The notes under the pieces: model-generated | Databases searched by the model: none | What the model was told of the DNA's origin: nothing | The model's input: only the letters and a program-made list of their open reading frames with translations | From: an uncultured Pseudomonadota bacterium | GTDB taxonomy: Bacteria; Pseudomonadota; Alphaproteobacteria; RF32; CAG-239 | Assembly: GCA_902494875.1 (NCBI GenBank) | Contig: CABUUO010000001.1 | Location: 1 to 64,000 of the forward strand | Reading direction: 5' to 3' | Length of the DNA: 64,000 bases | Position numbers and translations under genes: made by a program | Shown here: piece by piece, positions 1 to 8,986 of the stretch | Layout: each line of letters starts with the position of its first letter | Position numbering within the stretch: the stretch's first letter is position 1

Positions 1-52
1 GAACTAAAACCTAGAGAATATTATGTACCAAAGCGCAACAAAATACAACAAT

Positions 53-76
53 AAATTACCATCAGAATGGTAATTT
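53..76. terminator. Perfect hairpin, possible terminator
   Basis: A 10-bp perfect stem (AAATTACCAT / ATGGTAATTT) closes a 4-base loop, with only a short T run after it. It may end a gene that lies off the left edge of the window. The rest of positions 1-226 is AT-rich and shows no gene I can support. Confidence 0.4.
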
Positions 77-226
77 TCACAAAAACGTCACAGAAAACAC
101 AAAATATTATGTATTTAACCGCCGCGCATTTGTCAACCTTTTGGGTATCGGAGCTGGATGCGGGGTTGAAATGTGTCAAATTCTGATTATTTCTTTGTCA
201 GAACCTAAATCATCTGGAGAATCGTT

Positions 227-457
227 ATGGGTACATTTTTGAAATATCTTTTTTATATTGCTTTGGTTGTTGTCATTTATCTGGTCGGAAAAGGCGTTTA
301 TGAGGGACAGATTGATGAAAAGACGACAGTTGGACAAGTGGTAAGCGATATCGGCACCGGTACTAAGGAAATGGTTAAAAGCGGCGTCAATGCTACCGAG
401 AACGCGATTGACAATTATAAAAAGACGCCAAAAGAAGATATTAATTTGGCAGAGTAG
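227..457 (+). CDS. Small single-pass membrane protein, unknown function
   Basis: This 76-residue protein has one strong hydrophobic segment at about residues 4-22, then a polar, mainly charged tail ending ...EDINLAE. The layout suggests a membrane anchor with the tail on one side of the inner membrane. The ATG at 227 follows a purine-rich TGGAGA element at the right distance, and the gene ends just before a strong terminator, so expression is likely. I do not recognise a family. The tail (about residues 38-65) could form an amphipathic helix, as in small stress or YtxH-like membrane proteins, but that is only an impression. It converges on topA and shares the terminator with it. Confidence 0.7.
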   Translation: MGTFLKYLFYIALVVVIYLVGKGVYEGQIDEKTTVGQVVSDIGTGTKEMVKSGVNATENAIDNYKKTPKEDINLAE

Positions 458-460
458 TGA

Positions 461-488
461 AAAGCCCCGCAATCCGCGGGGCTTTTTT
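461..488. terminator. Bidirectional rho-independent terminator
   Basis: AAAGCCCCGC / GCGGGGCTTT stem with a short loop, A-rich on the left and T-rich on the right. It can end both the small membrane gene (+) and topA (-). Confidence 0.85.
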
Positions 489-2944
489 CAGGCCTTTTTG
501 GCTTCGATGATTTTTAAGGCATCGTCAAGTGTCAGTTCCTTGTCCTTAAATTCTTTGGGAATGGCATAATTGTTTTTGCCCCACTTGAGGTAAGGGCCGT
601 AACGTCCGGAATTTAAAGTAATATCCTTTTTGTCTTTGGGGTGGATCCCCAGAGATTTCCCAGCCGGGCGTTCGGCAACGCCTTTTAAAATCTCTTCGGC
701 ACGTTCCAAAGTGATGTTAAAGATGTTGTCGTTTCCGGTCAGAGATTTGGATTTGTTTCCCTGTTTGATGTAAGGGCCGAACTTGCCGATGTTAACCTCA
801 ATGTCGTTTCCGAGTTTTTTAGGTAAACTCAATAAGGTAGAAGCCTGTTCTAAAGTAACTTCCTCAGGTTTTATGTTTTTAGGCAAGGCTGAACGTTTGG
901 GTTTTTCGGTGGTGGCCGTCGCGTCTTCACCAAGCTGTAAATAGAAACCGTAAGGACCTTTTTTGAGATAAATTTTGAGACCGTTCATTTCTCCCAAGGT
1001 CTTATCTTCGGGATTGGCCGGTTTGGGCGTATCGTTGGCCGCTTCTTCCATAGCGTCGGTCAACGGTTTGGTATATTTGCATTCGGGATAGTTGGAACAG
1101 CCGATGAAAGCGCCGAATTTGCCGAGCTTGATGCTCAGACGGCCTTTGCCGCATTCAGGACAGACGCGCGGATCGGAACCGTCTTCACGCGGCGGGAAAA
1201 GGTGATACGACAGGACTTCGTCAATCTTATTGATGACTTCGCTGATTTGCAGCGGCTGTACGGCGGAAATGTTTTTGATGAACTTGGCCCAGAAACCGGC
1301 TAACAGTTTTTTCCATTCCATTTCACCGGCGGAAACGTCATCCAGAAATTCTTCCAGCTGCGCGGTAAAGTCATATTCAACATATTTTTTGAAGTAGTTT
1401 TCCAAAAATACGGTCACGATGCGGCCGCGGTCTTCAGGAATGAAGCGCAGTTTTTCGACGCGGACGTATTTGCGTTCCTGCAAAACGGAGATAATGCTGG
1501 CATAAGTTGACGGACGGCCGATGCCGAGCTCTTCAAGCTTTTTGACCAGACTGGCTTCAGTGAAGCGCGGCGGCGGGGTGGTGAAATGCTGTTCGGGCGT
1601 GATTTCGCCTTTGTCAACTTTTTCGCCTTCGGCAACGTTCGGCAAAATGCGGTTTTCGTCGTCGTCATCGCTGTCGTCTTTGCTTTCCTGGTAAAGTTTG
1701 AGGAAACCGTCAAAATCAATGACTTGTCCGTTGGCGCGCAAAACGATTTTTTGGTCTTCCGAGGTTGAATCAATAACAACCTTGTCCAATACGGCGGGGT
1801 TCATCTGGCAGGCAACGGTACGTTTCCAGATCAGTTCGTAAAGTTTGTGCGCATCGGCGTCCAGACGTGCCTCCAGTTTTTTGGGCGTGTCCATAATATG
1901 GGCGGGACGGATGGCCTCATGCGCTTCCTGCGCGTTTTTGGATTTGGTTTTATATTCTTTGGCGGTTTTGGGCAGATAAGCCTCGCCGAAATATTTTAAA
2001 ATGGCTTCGCGGCAGGCGTCGATGGCTTCTTTGGAAAGGTTGACGGCATCGGTACGCATATAGGTGATTAAACCGTCTTCATACAGTTTTTGCGCCACCT
2101 GCATGGTCTTTTTGGCGCTGAAACGCAGTTTTCTGGCGGCTTCCTGCTGCAGGGTGGAGGTTGTGAACGGCGGCGACGGGTAACGGTTGGCTTTTTTGCG
2201 CTCAACGTTTGAAACGGCAAAATTCTGCGCTTCAATTTTAGCTTTGGCCTCCATGGCCCTGGCTTCGGAATTCAGGTCAAATTTTTCGAGTTTGCTGCCG
2301 TCAAGCGTAATCAGGCGTGATTTGATGACGGCTTTGGATGCCGTAAACAGTTCGGCGTCTACCGTCCAATATTCTTCACTTTTAAACTTTTCAATTTCGG
2401 TTTCGCGGTCACAAATCAGGCGCAGAGCGACGGATTGGACGCGTCCGGCCGATTTGGAACCCGGGAGTTTGCGCCACAGAACCGGCGACAACGTAAAGCC
2501 CACCAGATAGTCAAGTGCACGACGCGCCATATAGGCAGAGACCAGATTGTCGTCGATGGTGCGTGGATTTTTAATGGCTTCGGTTACGGCGTTTTTGGTA
2601 ATTTCGTGAAAAACGACGCGTTCGATTTTTTTGCCGGCAATTTTTTTGCGGGCGGTCAGCTCTTCCAATATATGCCAGGCGATAGCTTCTCCCTCTCTAT
2701 CCGGGTCGGATGCGAGAATGATGGTATCGGCGTCTTTAACGGCGGAAATGATGTCTTTGAGGCGTTTCTGTCCGCCGGGCGAAAGTTCCCAAGTCATGGC
2801 AAAATCCTGATCGGGCAGTACCGAACCGTCTTTGCTCGGCAGATCGCGGATGTGGCCGAAGCTGGCCAAAACATTATAGTCTTTGCCGAGATATTTGTTG
2901 ATGGTTTTGGCTTTTGCCGGAGATTCTACGATAACGAGCTTCAT
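488..2944 (-). CDS. topA: DNA topoisomerase I
   Basis: Type IA topoisomerase, 818 residues, which relaxes negative supercoils by transient single-strand cleavage. The N-terminal Toprim domain begins MKLVIVESPAKAKTI and carries the acidic metal-binding motif SDPDREGEA at about 79-87. The catalytic tyrosine is Y295 in GLITYMRTDA. A C4 zinc ribbon lies at about 595-622 (CPEC...C..YPEC), followed by three glycine-rich topoisomerase C-terminal repeats of the GKFGPYIKQG type and no further zinc fingers, a usual arrangement in Alphaproteobacteria. An acidic insert DDSDDDDE at about 423-430 is a local oddity. It is the last gene of the leftward plsY-dprA-topA operon, 9 bp after dprA, and ends at a bidirectional terminator. 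Identification is secure. Confidence 0.97.
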   Translation of the reverse strand: MKLVIVESPAKAKTINKYLGKDYNVLASFGHIRDLPSKDGSVLPDQDFAMTWELSPGGQKRLKDIISAVKDADTIILASDPDREGEAIAWHILEELTARKKIAGKKIERVVFHEITKNAVTEAIKNPRTIDDNLVSAYMARRALDYLVGFTLSPVLWRKLPGSKSAGRVQSVALRLICDRETEIEKFKSEEYWTVDAELFTASKAVIKSRLITLDGSKLEKFDLNSEARAMEAKAKIEAQNFAVSNVERKKANRYPSPPFTTSTLQQEAARKLRFSAKKTMQVAQKLYEDGLITYMRTDAVNLSKEAIDACREAILKYFGEAYLPKTAKEYKTKSKNAQEAHEAIRPAHIMDTPKKLEARLDADAHKLYELIWKRTVACQMNPAVLDKVVIDSTSEDQKIVLRANGQVIDFDGFLKLYQESKDDSDDDDENRILPNVAEGEKVDKGEITPEQHFTTPPPRFTEASLVKKLEELGIGRPSTYASIISVLQERKYVRVEKLRFIPEDRGRIVTVFLENYFKKYVEYDFTAQLEEFLDDVSAGEMEWKKLLAGFWAKFIKNISAVQPLQISEVINKIDEVLSYHLFPPREDGSDPRVCPECGKGRLSIKLGKFGAFIGCSNYPECKYTKPLTDAMEEAANDTPKPANPEDKTLGEMNGLKIYLKKGPYGFYLQLGEDATATTEKPKRSALPKNIKPEEVTLEQASTLLSLPKKLGNDIEVNIGKFGPYIKQGNKSKSLTGNDNIFNITLERAEEILKGVAERPAGKSLGIHPKDKKDITLNSGRYGPYLKWGKNNYAIPKEFKDKELTLDDALKIIEAKKA

Positions 2945-2953
2945 TTTTTCTAC

Positions 2954-4063
2954 CTATTTGATTAAGGCCACTTTGTTGCCGGGCTGACGTTCTATCCTGC
3001 CTTCCATTTCCAGTTTCAGGAGTTCCAGAGAAACCTCCGAAGCGCCGAGACCGCTGGAGCGGATGATCTCATCGACATAAACGCCTTCACTGTTCAGGCA
3101 ATCTATGACCGAGGACTTTTCCGCCGGCATGACATCATCTGATATTTGTTCTTGAGGAATATCGACATTTTTTTGCAACTTGTCAACATATTGTATAATT
3201 TGTTTTTGATTATTGAGACTTAAAACTTCCAAAATGTCGGCGGCGTTTTCAGCCAACGTTGCGCCATCCTTAATTAATTTGTTGGGGCCGAGGGAGCGGG
3301 CATCCTGTGGAGAACCAGGTATGGCAAAAACGTCTTTGCCCTGTTCCAAGGCCAAACGGGCGGTGATGAGCGAACCTGAATGCATGGTGGCTTCAACGAC
3401 AAGCGTTCCCAGCGAAAGAGCCGAAACAATACGGTTGCGGCGCGGAAAGTTGCCGCTTTGGGGCTGGGTGCCGAGCGGAAATTCCGAAACAATGACGCCC
3501 TGATTGATGATTTGATTGTATAAAAACTGATTTTCCGCTGGATAAATGATGTCGGCGCCGGTGCCCAAAACCGCCAGCGTCGGTCCGTTTTGAGCATTGG
3601 CGTACATTGCGCCTTTGTGCGCTGCGCTGTCGATGCCGCGGGCCATGCCGGAGATAATCAGAACGCCGCTGTTGGTGAGGTCGTAGGCAATTCTTGAGGC
3701 CGTTTTGCGACCATTGACAGAAGCATTGCGTGCGCCGACGATTGACAAAGAGACGGGGCGGTTGAGCAATTCGACGTTTCCGGCGGCATAAAGAAGCGGC
3801 GGTGCGTCGTCGATATGTTTCAGAGCCTGCGGGTAGAGTTCGGAGGTGCGGGGAATAATGCGGATGTTTTTTGACGCAGCCAGTTCGACTTCCCGGCGAG
3901 CCAGTTCCCGCGGAAAAATCTTGAAACGGTGATTGCCGCCGAGTTCGTCCAGAGCGGCAGCCGCGCTTTGGTGGCGGCCGAGCAGTTTGTAAAAGGTTAC
4001 GGGACCGATGTTTTCGGTGTTAATCAGCTGAATCCAGTCTAAAAGCTGCTCGTCTTGTTTCAT
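2954..4063 (-). CDS. dprA: DNA processing protein DprA (Smf)
   Basis: DprA, 369 residues, loads RecA on incoming single-stranded DNA during natural transformation. The central Rossmann-like DNA-binding domain has the signature SIVGARNASVNGR followed by SGMARGIDSAAHKGAM, then the GTGADIIYP and FPLGTQP stretches of the family. An N-terminal helix-hairpin-like region (about 1-60) and a C-terminal winged-helix domain (about 315-369) complete the usual three-part layout. The ATG abuts the plsY stop codon with no gap, so translation is probably coupled. The ComEC channel gene at 18.6-20.7 kb is also in the window, consistent with a working DNA-uptake pathway, although DprA is also kept in species not known to be competent. 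Confidence 0.95.
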   Translation of the reverse strand: MKQDEQLLDWIQLINTENIGPVTFYKLLGRHQSAAAALDELGGNHRFKIFPRELARREVELAASKNIRIIPRTSELYPQALKHIDDAPPLLYAAGNVELLNRPVSLSIVGARNASVNGRKTASRIAYDLTNSGVLIISGMARGIDSAAHKGAMYANAQNGPTLAVLGTGADIIYPAENQFLYNQIINQGVIVSEFPLGTQPQSGNFPRRNRIVSALSLGTLVVEATMHSGSLITARLALEQGKDVFAIPGSPQDARSLGPNKLIKDGATLAENAADILEVLSLNNQKQIIQYVDKLQKNVDIPQEQISDDVMPAEKSSVIDCLNSEGVYVDEIIRSSGLGASEVSLELLKLEMEGRIERQPGNKVALIK

Positions 4064-4717
4064 TTACTGCACTTTTTCCTTTTTCTTAAAGCTGATTTTG
4101 CTTTCTTCCCCTTTAAGCAAACGGCGGATGTTGGCGTGATGGCGAACCAGTACCAGAACGGCAATGCCGGTATAAAAAACACAGTAAACCGGCGTCGTCA
4201 TAAAAAAGGCATATAGAGGAACTAAAGCCGCCGCGGTGATTGCCGACAAGGAAGAATATCTGAAAATGCAGGCCATTATCAGCCAAGTGAAAAGCGCCAA
4301 CAGTGCAAGTTGCCAATTAGTGGCCAGCAAAAAGCCGAAAGTGGAAGCAACGCCTTTGCCGCCTTTGAATTTGAGCCAGACCGGAAAATTGTGTCCCAGT
4401 ATACCGCATGTACCGGCGATGAGTTCGGCCATGATGTTGGTTTCGGTGAAGAAGCCCCAGAAAATGTACGGCTGCGGCGTTACCAGCCTATAGGCGGCAT
4501 ATGCAGCGATGCCGGCTTTGGAGGCATCCAGAAGAACGGTTAAAATGGCTAAGTCTTTGCGTCCGGTGCGCAGAACGTTGGTGGCGCCGATGTTGCCGGA
4601 GCCGATTTTGCGGATGTCGCCCAGGCCGGCCAGACGGGTCAGAACCAAACCGAAGGGAATTGAACCTAATATATAACCGCCGAGGGCAGCGGCGAGAAAA
4701 GTCATTTCGATGCTCAT
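4064..4717 (-). CDS. plsY: Glycerol-3-phosphate acyltransferase PlsY
   Basis: Integral membrane enzyme that transfers the acyl group of acyl-phosphate to sn-glycerol-3-phosphate, the first step of phospholipid synthesis. Family marks are GSIPFGL near the N-terminus, GSGNIGATNVLRTGRK (phosphate-binding loop) and HNFPVWLKFKGGKGVAST. About five hydrophobic segments are visible. I chose the ATG at 4717 (217 residues, normal length). The frame stays open to a TTG at 4765, but the 16 extra residues are not family-like and precede the first membrane segment. First gene of the plsY-dprA-topA operon. The 138-190 bp upstream separate it from the divergent pyrH. Confidence 0.95.
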   Translation of the reverse strand: MSIEMTFLAAALGGYILGSIPFGLVLTRLAGLGDIRKIGSGNIGATNVLRTGRKDLAILTVLLDASKAGIAAYAAYRLVTPQPYIFWGFFTETNIMAELIAGTCGILGHNFPVWLKFKGGKGVASTFGFLLATNWQLALLALFTWLIMACIFRYSSLSAITAAALVPLYAFFMTTPVYCVFYTGIAVLVLVRHHANIRRLLKGEESKISFKKKEKVQ

Positions 4718-4845
4718 TGGACAAACTCTTAATATTGTTGAAACTTTTTTTAGTATTAAACGCAAGGTTTTTATCTTTCAACTTTATTTTTCCGTTTGTC
4801 CTACGGAGAAGGCGATTTTTTTATGGAAAAAGTGGAAAAATATAG

Positions 4846-4873
4846 GTGACAAAACGATTAAATCAGATAATAT
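4846..4873 (+). promoter_or_regulatory. Probable promoter for pyrH-frr
   Basis: GTGACA (4846-4851), a 16-bp spacer and TAATAT (4868-4873), ending 30 bp before the pyrH start. A ribosome binding site (AAAGGA) follows. Judged by eye only. Confidence 0.45.
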
Positions 4874-4903
4874 TGGAAAAAATTAATAAAGGACGTCTGA
4901 AAT

Positions 4904-5623
4904 ATGAAACCGATATATAAGAGGATTTTGCTGAAACTTTCGGGCGAAGGCCTGATGGGTGACAAGAGTTTCGGCATGTCCGCCGAAGTTATCGAAAATC
5001 TGGCCCGTCAGATTAAGGCTGTTCACGATGCCGGGGTCGAAGTCTGCGTCGTGGTCGGCGGCGGCAACATCTTCCGGGGTGCAAAGGAAGCCTCCAAGGG
5101 GATGAACCGTACTGTTGCCGACCATGTCGGGATGTTGGCGACGGTAATGAACGCCTTGTATATACAAAACGCGCTGGAGAAAAACGGCACGCCGGCAAGA
5201 GTGCTTTCGGGACTGAACATTCCGGAAGTATGCGAGCATTATGTATACCGCCGCGCGCTTCGACATTTGGAAAAAGGACGCGTGGTGATTTTTGCGGCAG
5301 GCACCGGCAACCCTTATTTTACGACGGATACGGGCGCTGCGCTCAGGGCTTCGGAAATGCAGTGCGACGTTTTGTTGAAAGCAACGCAGGTTGACGGCGT
5401 TTATGACAGCGACCCGAAGGTCAATCCGCAGGCGGTGCGTTATGACACGGTTTCGTATGACGAAGTTATTGAAAAACAGCTGAAGGTGATGGACATCGCG
5501 GCCATTGCGTTGGCGAGGGAAAACAATATTCCGGTCGTGGTTTTTGCCCAGAGCGGCAAAGACGCTTTGGAAAAAGTTGTTTCGGGAAAAGGCAATTTTA
5601 CTGTAATTAAAAAAGAGGTGTAA
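4904..5623 (+). CDS. pyrH: UMP kinase
   Basis: Amino-acid-kinase-fold enzyme, 239 residues, that phosphorylates UMP to UDP. It begins [19 protein letters not shown], where the KLSGE loop binds phosphate, followed by the glycine-rich [11 protein letters not shown]. The stretch [20 protein letters not shown], in the second half, binds UMP and ATP. Length and motif order match bacterial PyrH. It starts the conserved pyrH-frr-uppS-cdsA-rseP-bamA run, with frr only 4 bp downstream. UMP kinase is hexameric and allosteric in bacteria. Nothing unusual is seen. Confidence 0.97.
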   Translation: MKPIYKRILLKLSGEGLMGDKSFGMSAEVIENLARQIKAVHDAGVEVCVVVGGGNIFRGAKEASKGMNRTVADHVGMLATVMNALYIQNALEKNGTPARVLSGLNIPEVCEHYVYRRALRHLEKGRVVIFAAGTGNPYFTTDTGAALRASEMQCDVLLKATQVDGVYDSDPKVNPQAVRYDTVSYDEVIEKQLKVMDIAAIALARENNIPVVVFAQSGKDALEKVVSGKGNFTVIKKEV

Positions 5624-5627
5624 TTTT

Positions 5628-6191
5628 ATGGCTGATTATAATGACATTAAACAAGACGCGAAAACCCGCATGGAAAAAAGCTTGGAATCTTTGAAGAACG
5701 ATTTCAGCGGTCTGCGCGCCGGACGGGCTCACGCCAGTCTTTTGGACGGGATTATGGTTGAGGCATACGGTTCTCAAAGCCCGTTGTCGCAGGTTGGCAC
5801 CGTAAGTGTTCCCGATGCCAGGACTTTGTCGGTGAGCGTGTGGGACAAAGGGTTGGCCAAGTCCGTGGAGAAGGCAATCAGGGAATCCGATTTGGGATTG
5901 AATCCTGTTTCCGACGGACAACTGATCAGAATTCCAATTCCGCCGTTGAGCGAAGAACGCCGTAAAGAACTGGTCAAGGTTGCCGGCAAATATTCGGAAC
6001 AGGGCAAGATCGCCGTTCGCAACGTGCGCAGAGACGCGCTGGACGGAATAAAAAAGCTCAAAAAAGACAATGAAATTTCCGAAGATGAAGAAAAGAAGTA
6101 TGAAAACGAAATCCAGAAACTGACGGACGAGACCATCAAGAAAATCGACGAGGAACTGGCCCGTAAGGAAAAGGATATTCTGCAAGTGTAG
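5628..6191 (+). CDS. frr: Ribosome recycling factor
   Basis: RRF, 187 residues, which with EF-G splits the post-termination ribosome. The three-helix bundle pattern is clear: an N-terminal helix with [28 protein letters not shown], the beta domain with [21 protein letters not shown] (cited as two parts of the family signature), then [17 protein letters not shown] and a long charged C-terminal helix. Length is typical. It follows pyrH by 4 bp and is probably cotranscribed. A 136-bp gap with a long hairpin separates it from uppS, which is larger than usual for this cluster. Confidence 0.97.
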   Translation: MADYNDIKQDAKTRMEKSLESLKNDFSGLRAGRAHASLLDGIMVEAYGSQSPLSQVGTVSVPDARTLSVSVWDKGLAKSVEKAIRESDLGLNPVSDGQLIRIPIPPLSEERRKELVKVAGKYSEQGKIAVRNVRRDALDGIKKLKKDNEISEDEEKKYENEIQKLTDETIKKIDEELARKEKDILQV

Positions 6192-6196
6192 TTTTA

Positions 6197-6283
6197 CAGA
6201 GTGTTCGGAGTGATTTTCCGCAAGTATGTAAGTTTCATTACGCTGAAATTTTCTTTGCGGGAATTGCTCCGTCTGTTCCTCTG
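6197..6283. repeat. Long imperfect stem-loop between frr and uppS
   Basis: Arms 6206-6223 and 6255-6271 pair over about 17 bp with one bulged base and a few G-T pairs. The 31-base loop holds a second 8-bp hairpin (6230-6251), and short CAGAG/CTCTG ends extend the base. It is not followed by a T run, so it is a poor terminator. It may be an RNA-processing or attenuation element or a small palindromic repeat. Confidence 0.5.
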
Positions 6284-6327
6284 AAAGCATGCTTTCGATA
6301 TAAATTATTAAAAACAGGTTTTTTAAG

Positions 6328-7041
6328 TTGAGTGAAGATAACAGTTTAGAACATATTGCAATCATTATGGACGGGAACGGACGTTGGGCCAAAAAAAGAG
6401 GACTGCCGCGTTCCGTAGGTCACAAAAAAGGTGCCGAGGTTGTGAAGGAAATTACCAAAGCAGCCGGCAATCTCGGGGTCAAATATCTGACTCTTTATGC
6501 TTTTTCCACCGAAAACTGGAATCGGGATCCCGAAGAAGTCGGGACACTGATGGATTTGCTGCGCCAGTATCTTAAAAGCGATTTGAAGGAAGTTCAGGAA
6601 AACGGCGTGCGCATCAGGTTTATCGGCGAGCGCTCGATGCTGCCTTCCGATATTGTCGAAAGCATGAACAGACTGGAAGCCGAGACCGCCCAAAATGATA
6701 AGATGACTCTTTGTCTGGCTATCAGTTACGGTTCCAGACAGGAAATTGTCAATGCGGCGCGGAAAATTGCCGAATTGGCAAAAAGAGGGGATATTCAGCC
6801 GGAAGATATTGATGCCAAGATGTTTTCGGGTATGCTCTATACGCAGGACATTCCCGATCCGGACCTTTTGATCAGAACCAGCGGCGAACAGCGGCTCAGC
6901 AATTATCTGCTTTGGCAGCTGGCTTATGCCGAGTTCTTTTTTTCAGATGTGTTGTGGCCGGATTTTGACGAGAAGACCTTAACCGATATTATTGCGGATT
7001 TTAAGTCCAGGGAGAGAAGATATGGAAAAGTCAAAAACTAG
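6328..7041 (+). CDS. uppS: Isoprenyl transferase (undecaprenyl diphosphate synthase)
   Basis: Cis-prenyltransferase, 237 residues, that makes undecaprenyl diphosphate, the lipid carrier for peptidoglycan and surface glycans. Motif I is IAIIMDGNGRWAKKRG near residue 10, then LTLYAFSTENWNR, and near the C-terminus LLIRTSGEQRLSNYLLWQ with the family signature. The only start that keeps motif I complete is the TTG at 6328, since the next in-frame ATG lies inside the motif. No strong Shine-Dalgarno sequence precedes it, which suggests modest translation. It overlaps cdsA by 20 bp. Its product is likely used by the glycan locus at 27-37 kb. Confidence 0.95.
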   Translation: MSEDNSLEHIAIIMDGNGRWAKKRGLPRSVGHKKGAEVVKEITKAAGNLGVKYLTLYAFSTENWNRDPEEVGTLMDLLRQYLKSDLKEVQENGVRIRFIGERSMLPSDIVESMNRLEAETAQNDKMTLCLAISYGSRQEIVNAARKIAELAKRGDIQPEDIDAKMFSGMLYTQDIPDPDLLIRTSGEQRLSNYLLWQLAYAEFFFSDVLWPDFDEKTLTDIIADFKSRERRYGKVKN

Positions 7042-7810
7042 TTCTATTGTTAAGCGGATTGTAACGGCGCTGGTTTTGGTTCCCGTAACCGTCGGGGTTC
7101 TTTATGCCGGTTATCCTTATGTTCAGGTCATGGCGCTGGTTTTTGGCGGAATGATGGCTTGGGAATGGTCAAATATGGTACCGAATAAAGGAAACGGCAC
7201 TTATGGTATTGTTTATGCGCTGGCGGTTGCCGCAGCTATTTTTGCCACAAGTCCGTGGGCGGTTGCCGCCGTGGTTGCGGGCTCTGCCGTATTGGTCTGG
7301 ATTAAGGCCCGCGGGGAGTTTCGCCGTCATCTTCTGACGCTGGGCGTGTTATATATCTCAATCGGGATCGGTTCGTTGGTCTGGCTGTACGGACAGGTCG
7401 GCTTTTTAGACACAATGTGGTTTTTGCTGATGGTCTGGGGCGTTGATACCGGCGGTTATGTCGTCGGCAGCACGTTGAAAGGTCCGAAACTGGCACCGAA
7501 AATCAGTCCCAACAAAACCTGGTCCGGATTGTTTGGCGGCGTGGCTCTTTCGGTTCTGATCAGCATTGCCTACAGCTATGCCTTTACGGAGCATAATCAT
7601 GTGCTGTTTTATGCGGTTTTGGGCGGTATAATTGCCGTTGTGGCTCAAATCGGCGATTTGGTCGAATCTTATATCAAGCGCAGTTTGGGAATTAAAGATT
7701 CAAGTAACCTTATTCCCGGGCACGGCGGTGCTTTTGACCGAATTGACGGTTTGATTTTTGCGGCACCTTTGGTGTTTTTATTGTTCAGATACGGTGTTTC
7801 TTTTAATTAA
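7022..7810 (+). CDS. cdsA: Phosphatidate cytidylyltransferase
   Basis: Integral membrane enzyme making CDP-diacylglycerol from phosphatidate and CTP. About seven hydrophobic segments span the chain. The C-terminal CdsA signature is present: GDLVESYIKRSLGIKDSS followed by IPGHGGAFDRIDG, which holds the metal and CTP ligands. I chose the ATG at 7022 (262 residues), preceded by an AGGGAGAG ribosome binding site inside the end of uppS. An upstream TTG at 6992 adds ten residues with no family match. In most alphaproteobacterial clusters dxr follows cdsA. Here rseP follows directly after 18 bp. Confidence 0.95.
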   Translation: MEKSKTSSIVKRIVTALVLVPVTVGVLYAGYPYVQVMALVFGGMMAWEWSNMVPNKGNGTYGIVYALAVAAAIFATSPWAVAAVVAGSAVLVWIKARGEFRRHLLTLGVLYISIGIGSLVWLYGQVGFLDTMWFLLMVWGVDTGGYVVGSTLKGPKLAPKISPNKTWSGLFGGVALSVLISIAYSYAFTEHNHVLFYAVLGGIIAVVAQIGDLVESYIKRSLGIKDSSNLIPGHGGAFDRIDGLIFAAPLVFLLFRYGVSFN

Positions 7811-7828
7811 GTAGGATATTGTGTAATT

Positions 7829-8965
7829 ATGGATTGGCTGGTTAATTTAATGTATTACGTTGTGCCGTTTGTGGTACTGCTCGGAATTTTGGTATTTGTG
7901 CATGAACTCGGGCATTATCTGGTGGCTAAGTTTTCCGGGGTTCAGGTGGAAGCTTTTTCTATTGGTTTCGGCAAGGAGTTGTGGGGGTTTGTCGATAAAT
8001 CCGGTACCAGATGGAAAATCAGCGCCATTCCGTTGGGTGGTTATTGTCAGTTTTTGGGCGACGGTGATGAGACAAGCACGACTTCCGAAGCTAAAGAACT
8101 TACGGACGAGCAGAAGAAAAAAGCTTTTGCTTATCAGTCTCCTTTCAAAAAGCTTCTGATTTCTCTGGCCGGTCCGGCTGCAAATTATGTGTTTGCGGTT
8201 TTAATTTTTGCGAGCATTTTTTATTTTATCGGCAAGATTGAGTTTCCGCCAATAGTCGGCGAGGTAGTTAAAGGCGGTGCGGCCGAGCAGGCCGGCATTT
8301 TGCCCAAAGATCGGATACTGAGCGTAAACGGAAAGAAAGTAAGCAGTTTTACGGATGTGCGCCGTGAGGTGGAGTTGAATACCGAGGAAAAGGTTCAGGT
8401 GGAACTGGAGCGCGGCGGCAAGATAATCAGGCTGGCATTTCCGCTTCAGTATATTGAAATCGAAAATGATGCGGTGCTGGACAAGACGGAAACCAGACGC
8501 CCGATGCTGGGAATCCGTTCCGTGAACGTGGTCGAAGTCCAAAAGCTGGATTTGAACGTGTTTCAGGCATTGCGCGATGCGGGAATCGAAGTCTGGAACA
8601 TTACGGATATGACGCTGCGCGGGGTCGGACAGATGATTGTCGGCGAGCGCGGTTCAGAGGAGATCGGCGGCGTTATCAGAATCGCCGAAATGTCCGGGGA
8701 CATTACGAGACAGCAGGGAATATTGAACCTGTTGGTGTTTATGGCTCTGCTTTCCGTTAATCTGGGTTTGATTAATTTATTCCCGATACCTCTTCTTGAC
8801 GGTGGACATGTTGTAATTTATCTGATAGAAATTGCAACAAGAAGAGAAATTAACGAAAAAGTTAAAGACGGTTTGTTTAAAGTCGGTTTTGCATTGTTGA
8901 TTTCGCTGATGGTTTTTGCCACCTGGAACGATGTGGTCCGTTTGTTTAACAGATGGTTTGCTTAA
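7829..8965 (+). CDS. rseP: Site-2 protease RseP, zinc intramembrane metalloprotease
   Basis: M50-family intramembrane protease, 378 residues, which in relatives cleaves anti-sigma factors and signal-peptide remnants. The zinc site HELGH is at residues 25-29 in the first membrane helix, and the second metal-ligand motif NLFPIPLLDGGH lies near the C-terminus. One PDZ domain is visible (about 130-200, with GILPKDRILSVNGKKV). Four membrane segments are apparent. It sits between cdsA and bamA, the standard place. The gene starts at an ATG 18 bp after cdsA. Confidence 0.95.
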   Translation: MDWLVNLMYYVVPFVVLLGILVFVHELGHYLVAKFSGVQVEAFSIGFGKELWGFVDKSGTRWKISAIPLGGYCQFLGDGDETSTTSEAKELTDEQKKKAFAYQSPFKKLLISLAGPAANYVFAVLIFASIFYFIGKIEFPPIVGEVVKGGAAEQAGILPKDRILSVNGKKVSSFTDVRREVELNTEEKVQVELERGGKIIRLAFPLQYIEIENDAVLDKTETRRPMLGIRSVNVVEVQKLDLNVFQALRDAGIEVWNITDMTLRGVGQMIVGERGSEEIGGVIRIAEMSGDITRQQGILNLLVFMALLSVNLGLINLFPIPLLDGGHVVIYLIEIATRREINEKVKDGLFKVGFALLISLMVFATWNDVVRLFNRWFA

Positions 8966-8986
8966 TTTATTATAAGGATTGTTCGG

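Noticed and set aside
2435..2965. 176-residue plus-strand frame over topA
   Set aside because: Antisense to a certain topoisomerase gene, with no start signal or family likeness.
5607..6392. A 261-residue minus-strand frame over frr and the frr-uppS gap
   Set aside because: It covers a certain gene and the long hairpin, and its residue make-up has the H/F/N/R bias of antisense frames.
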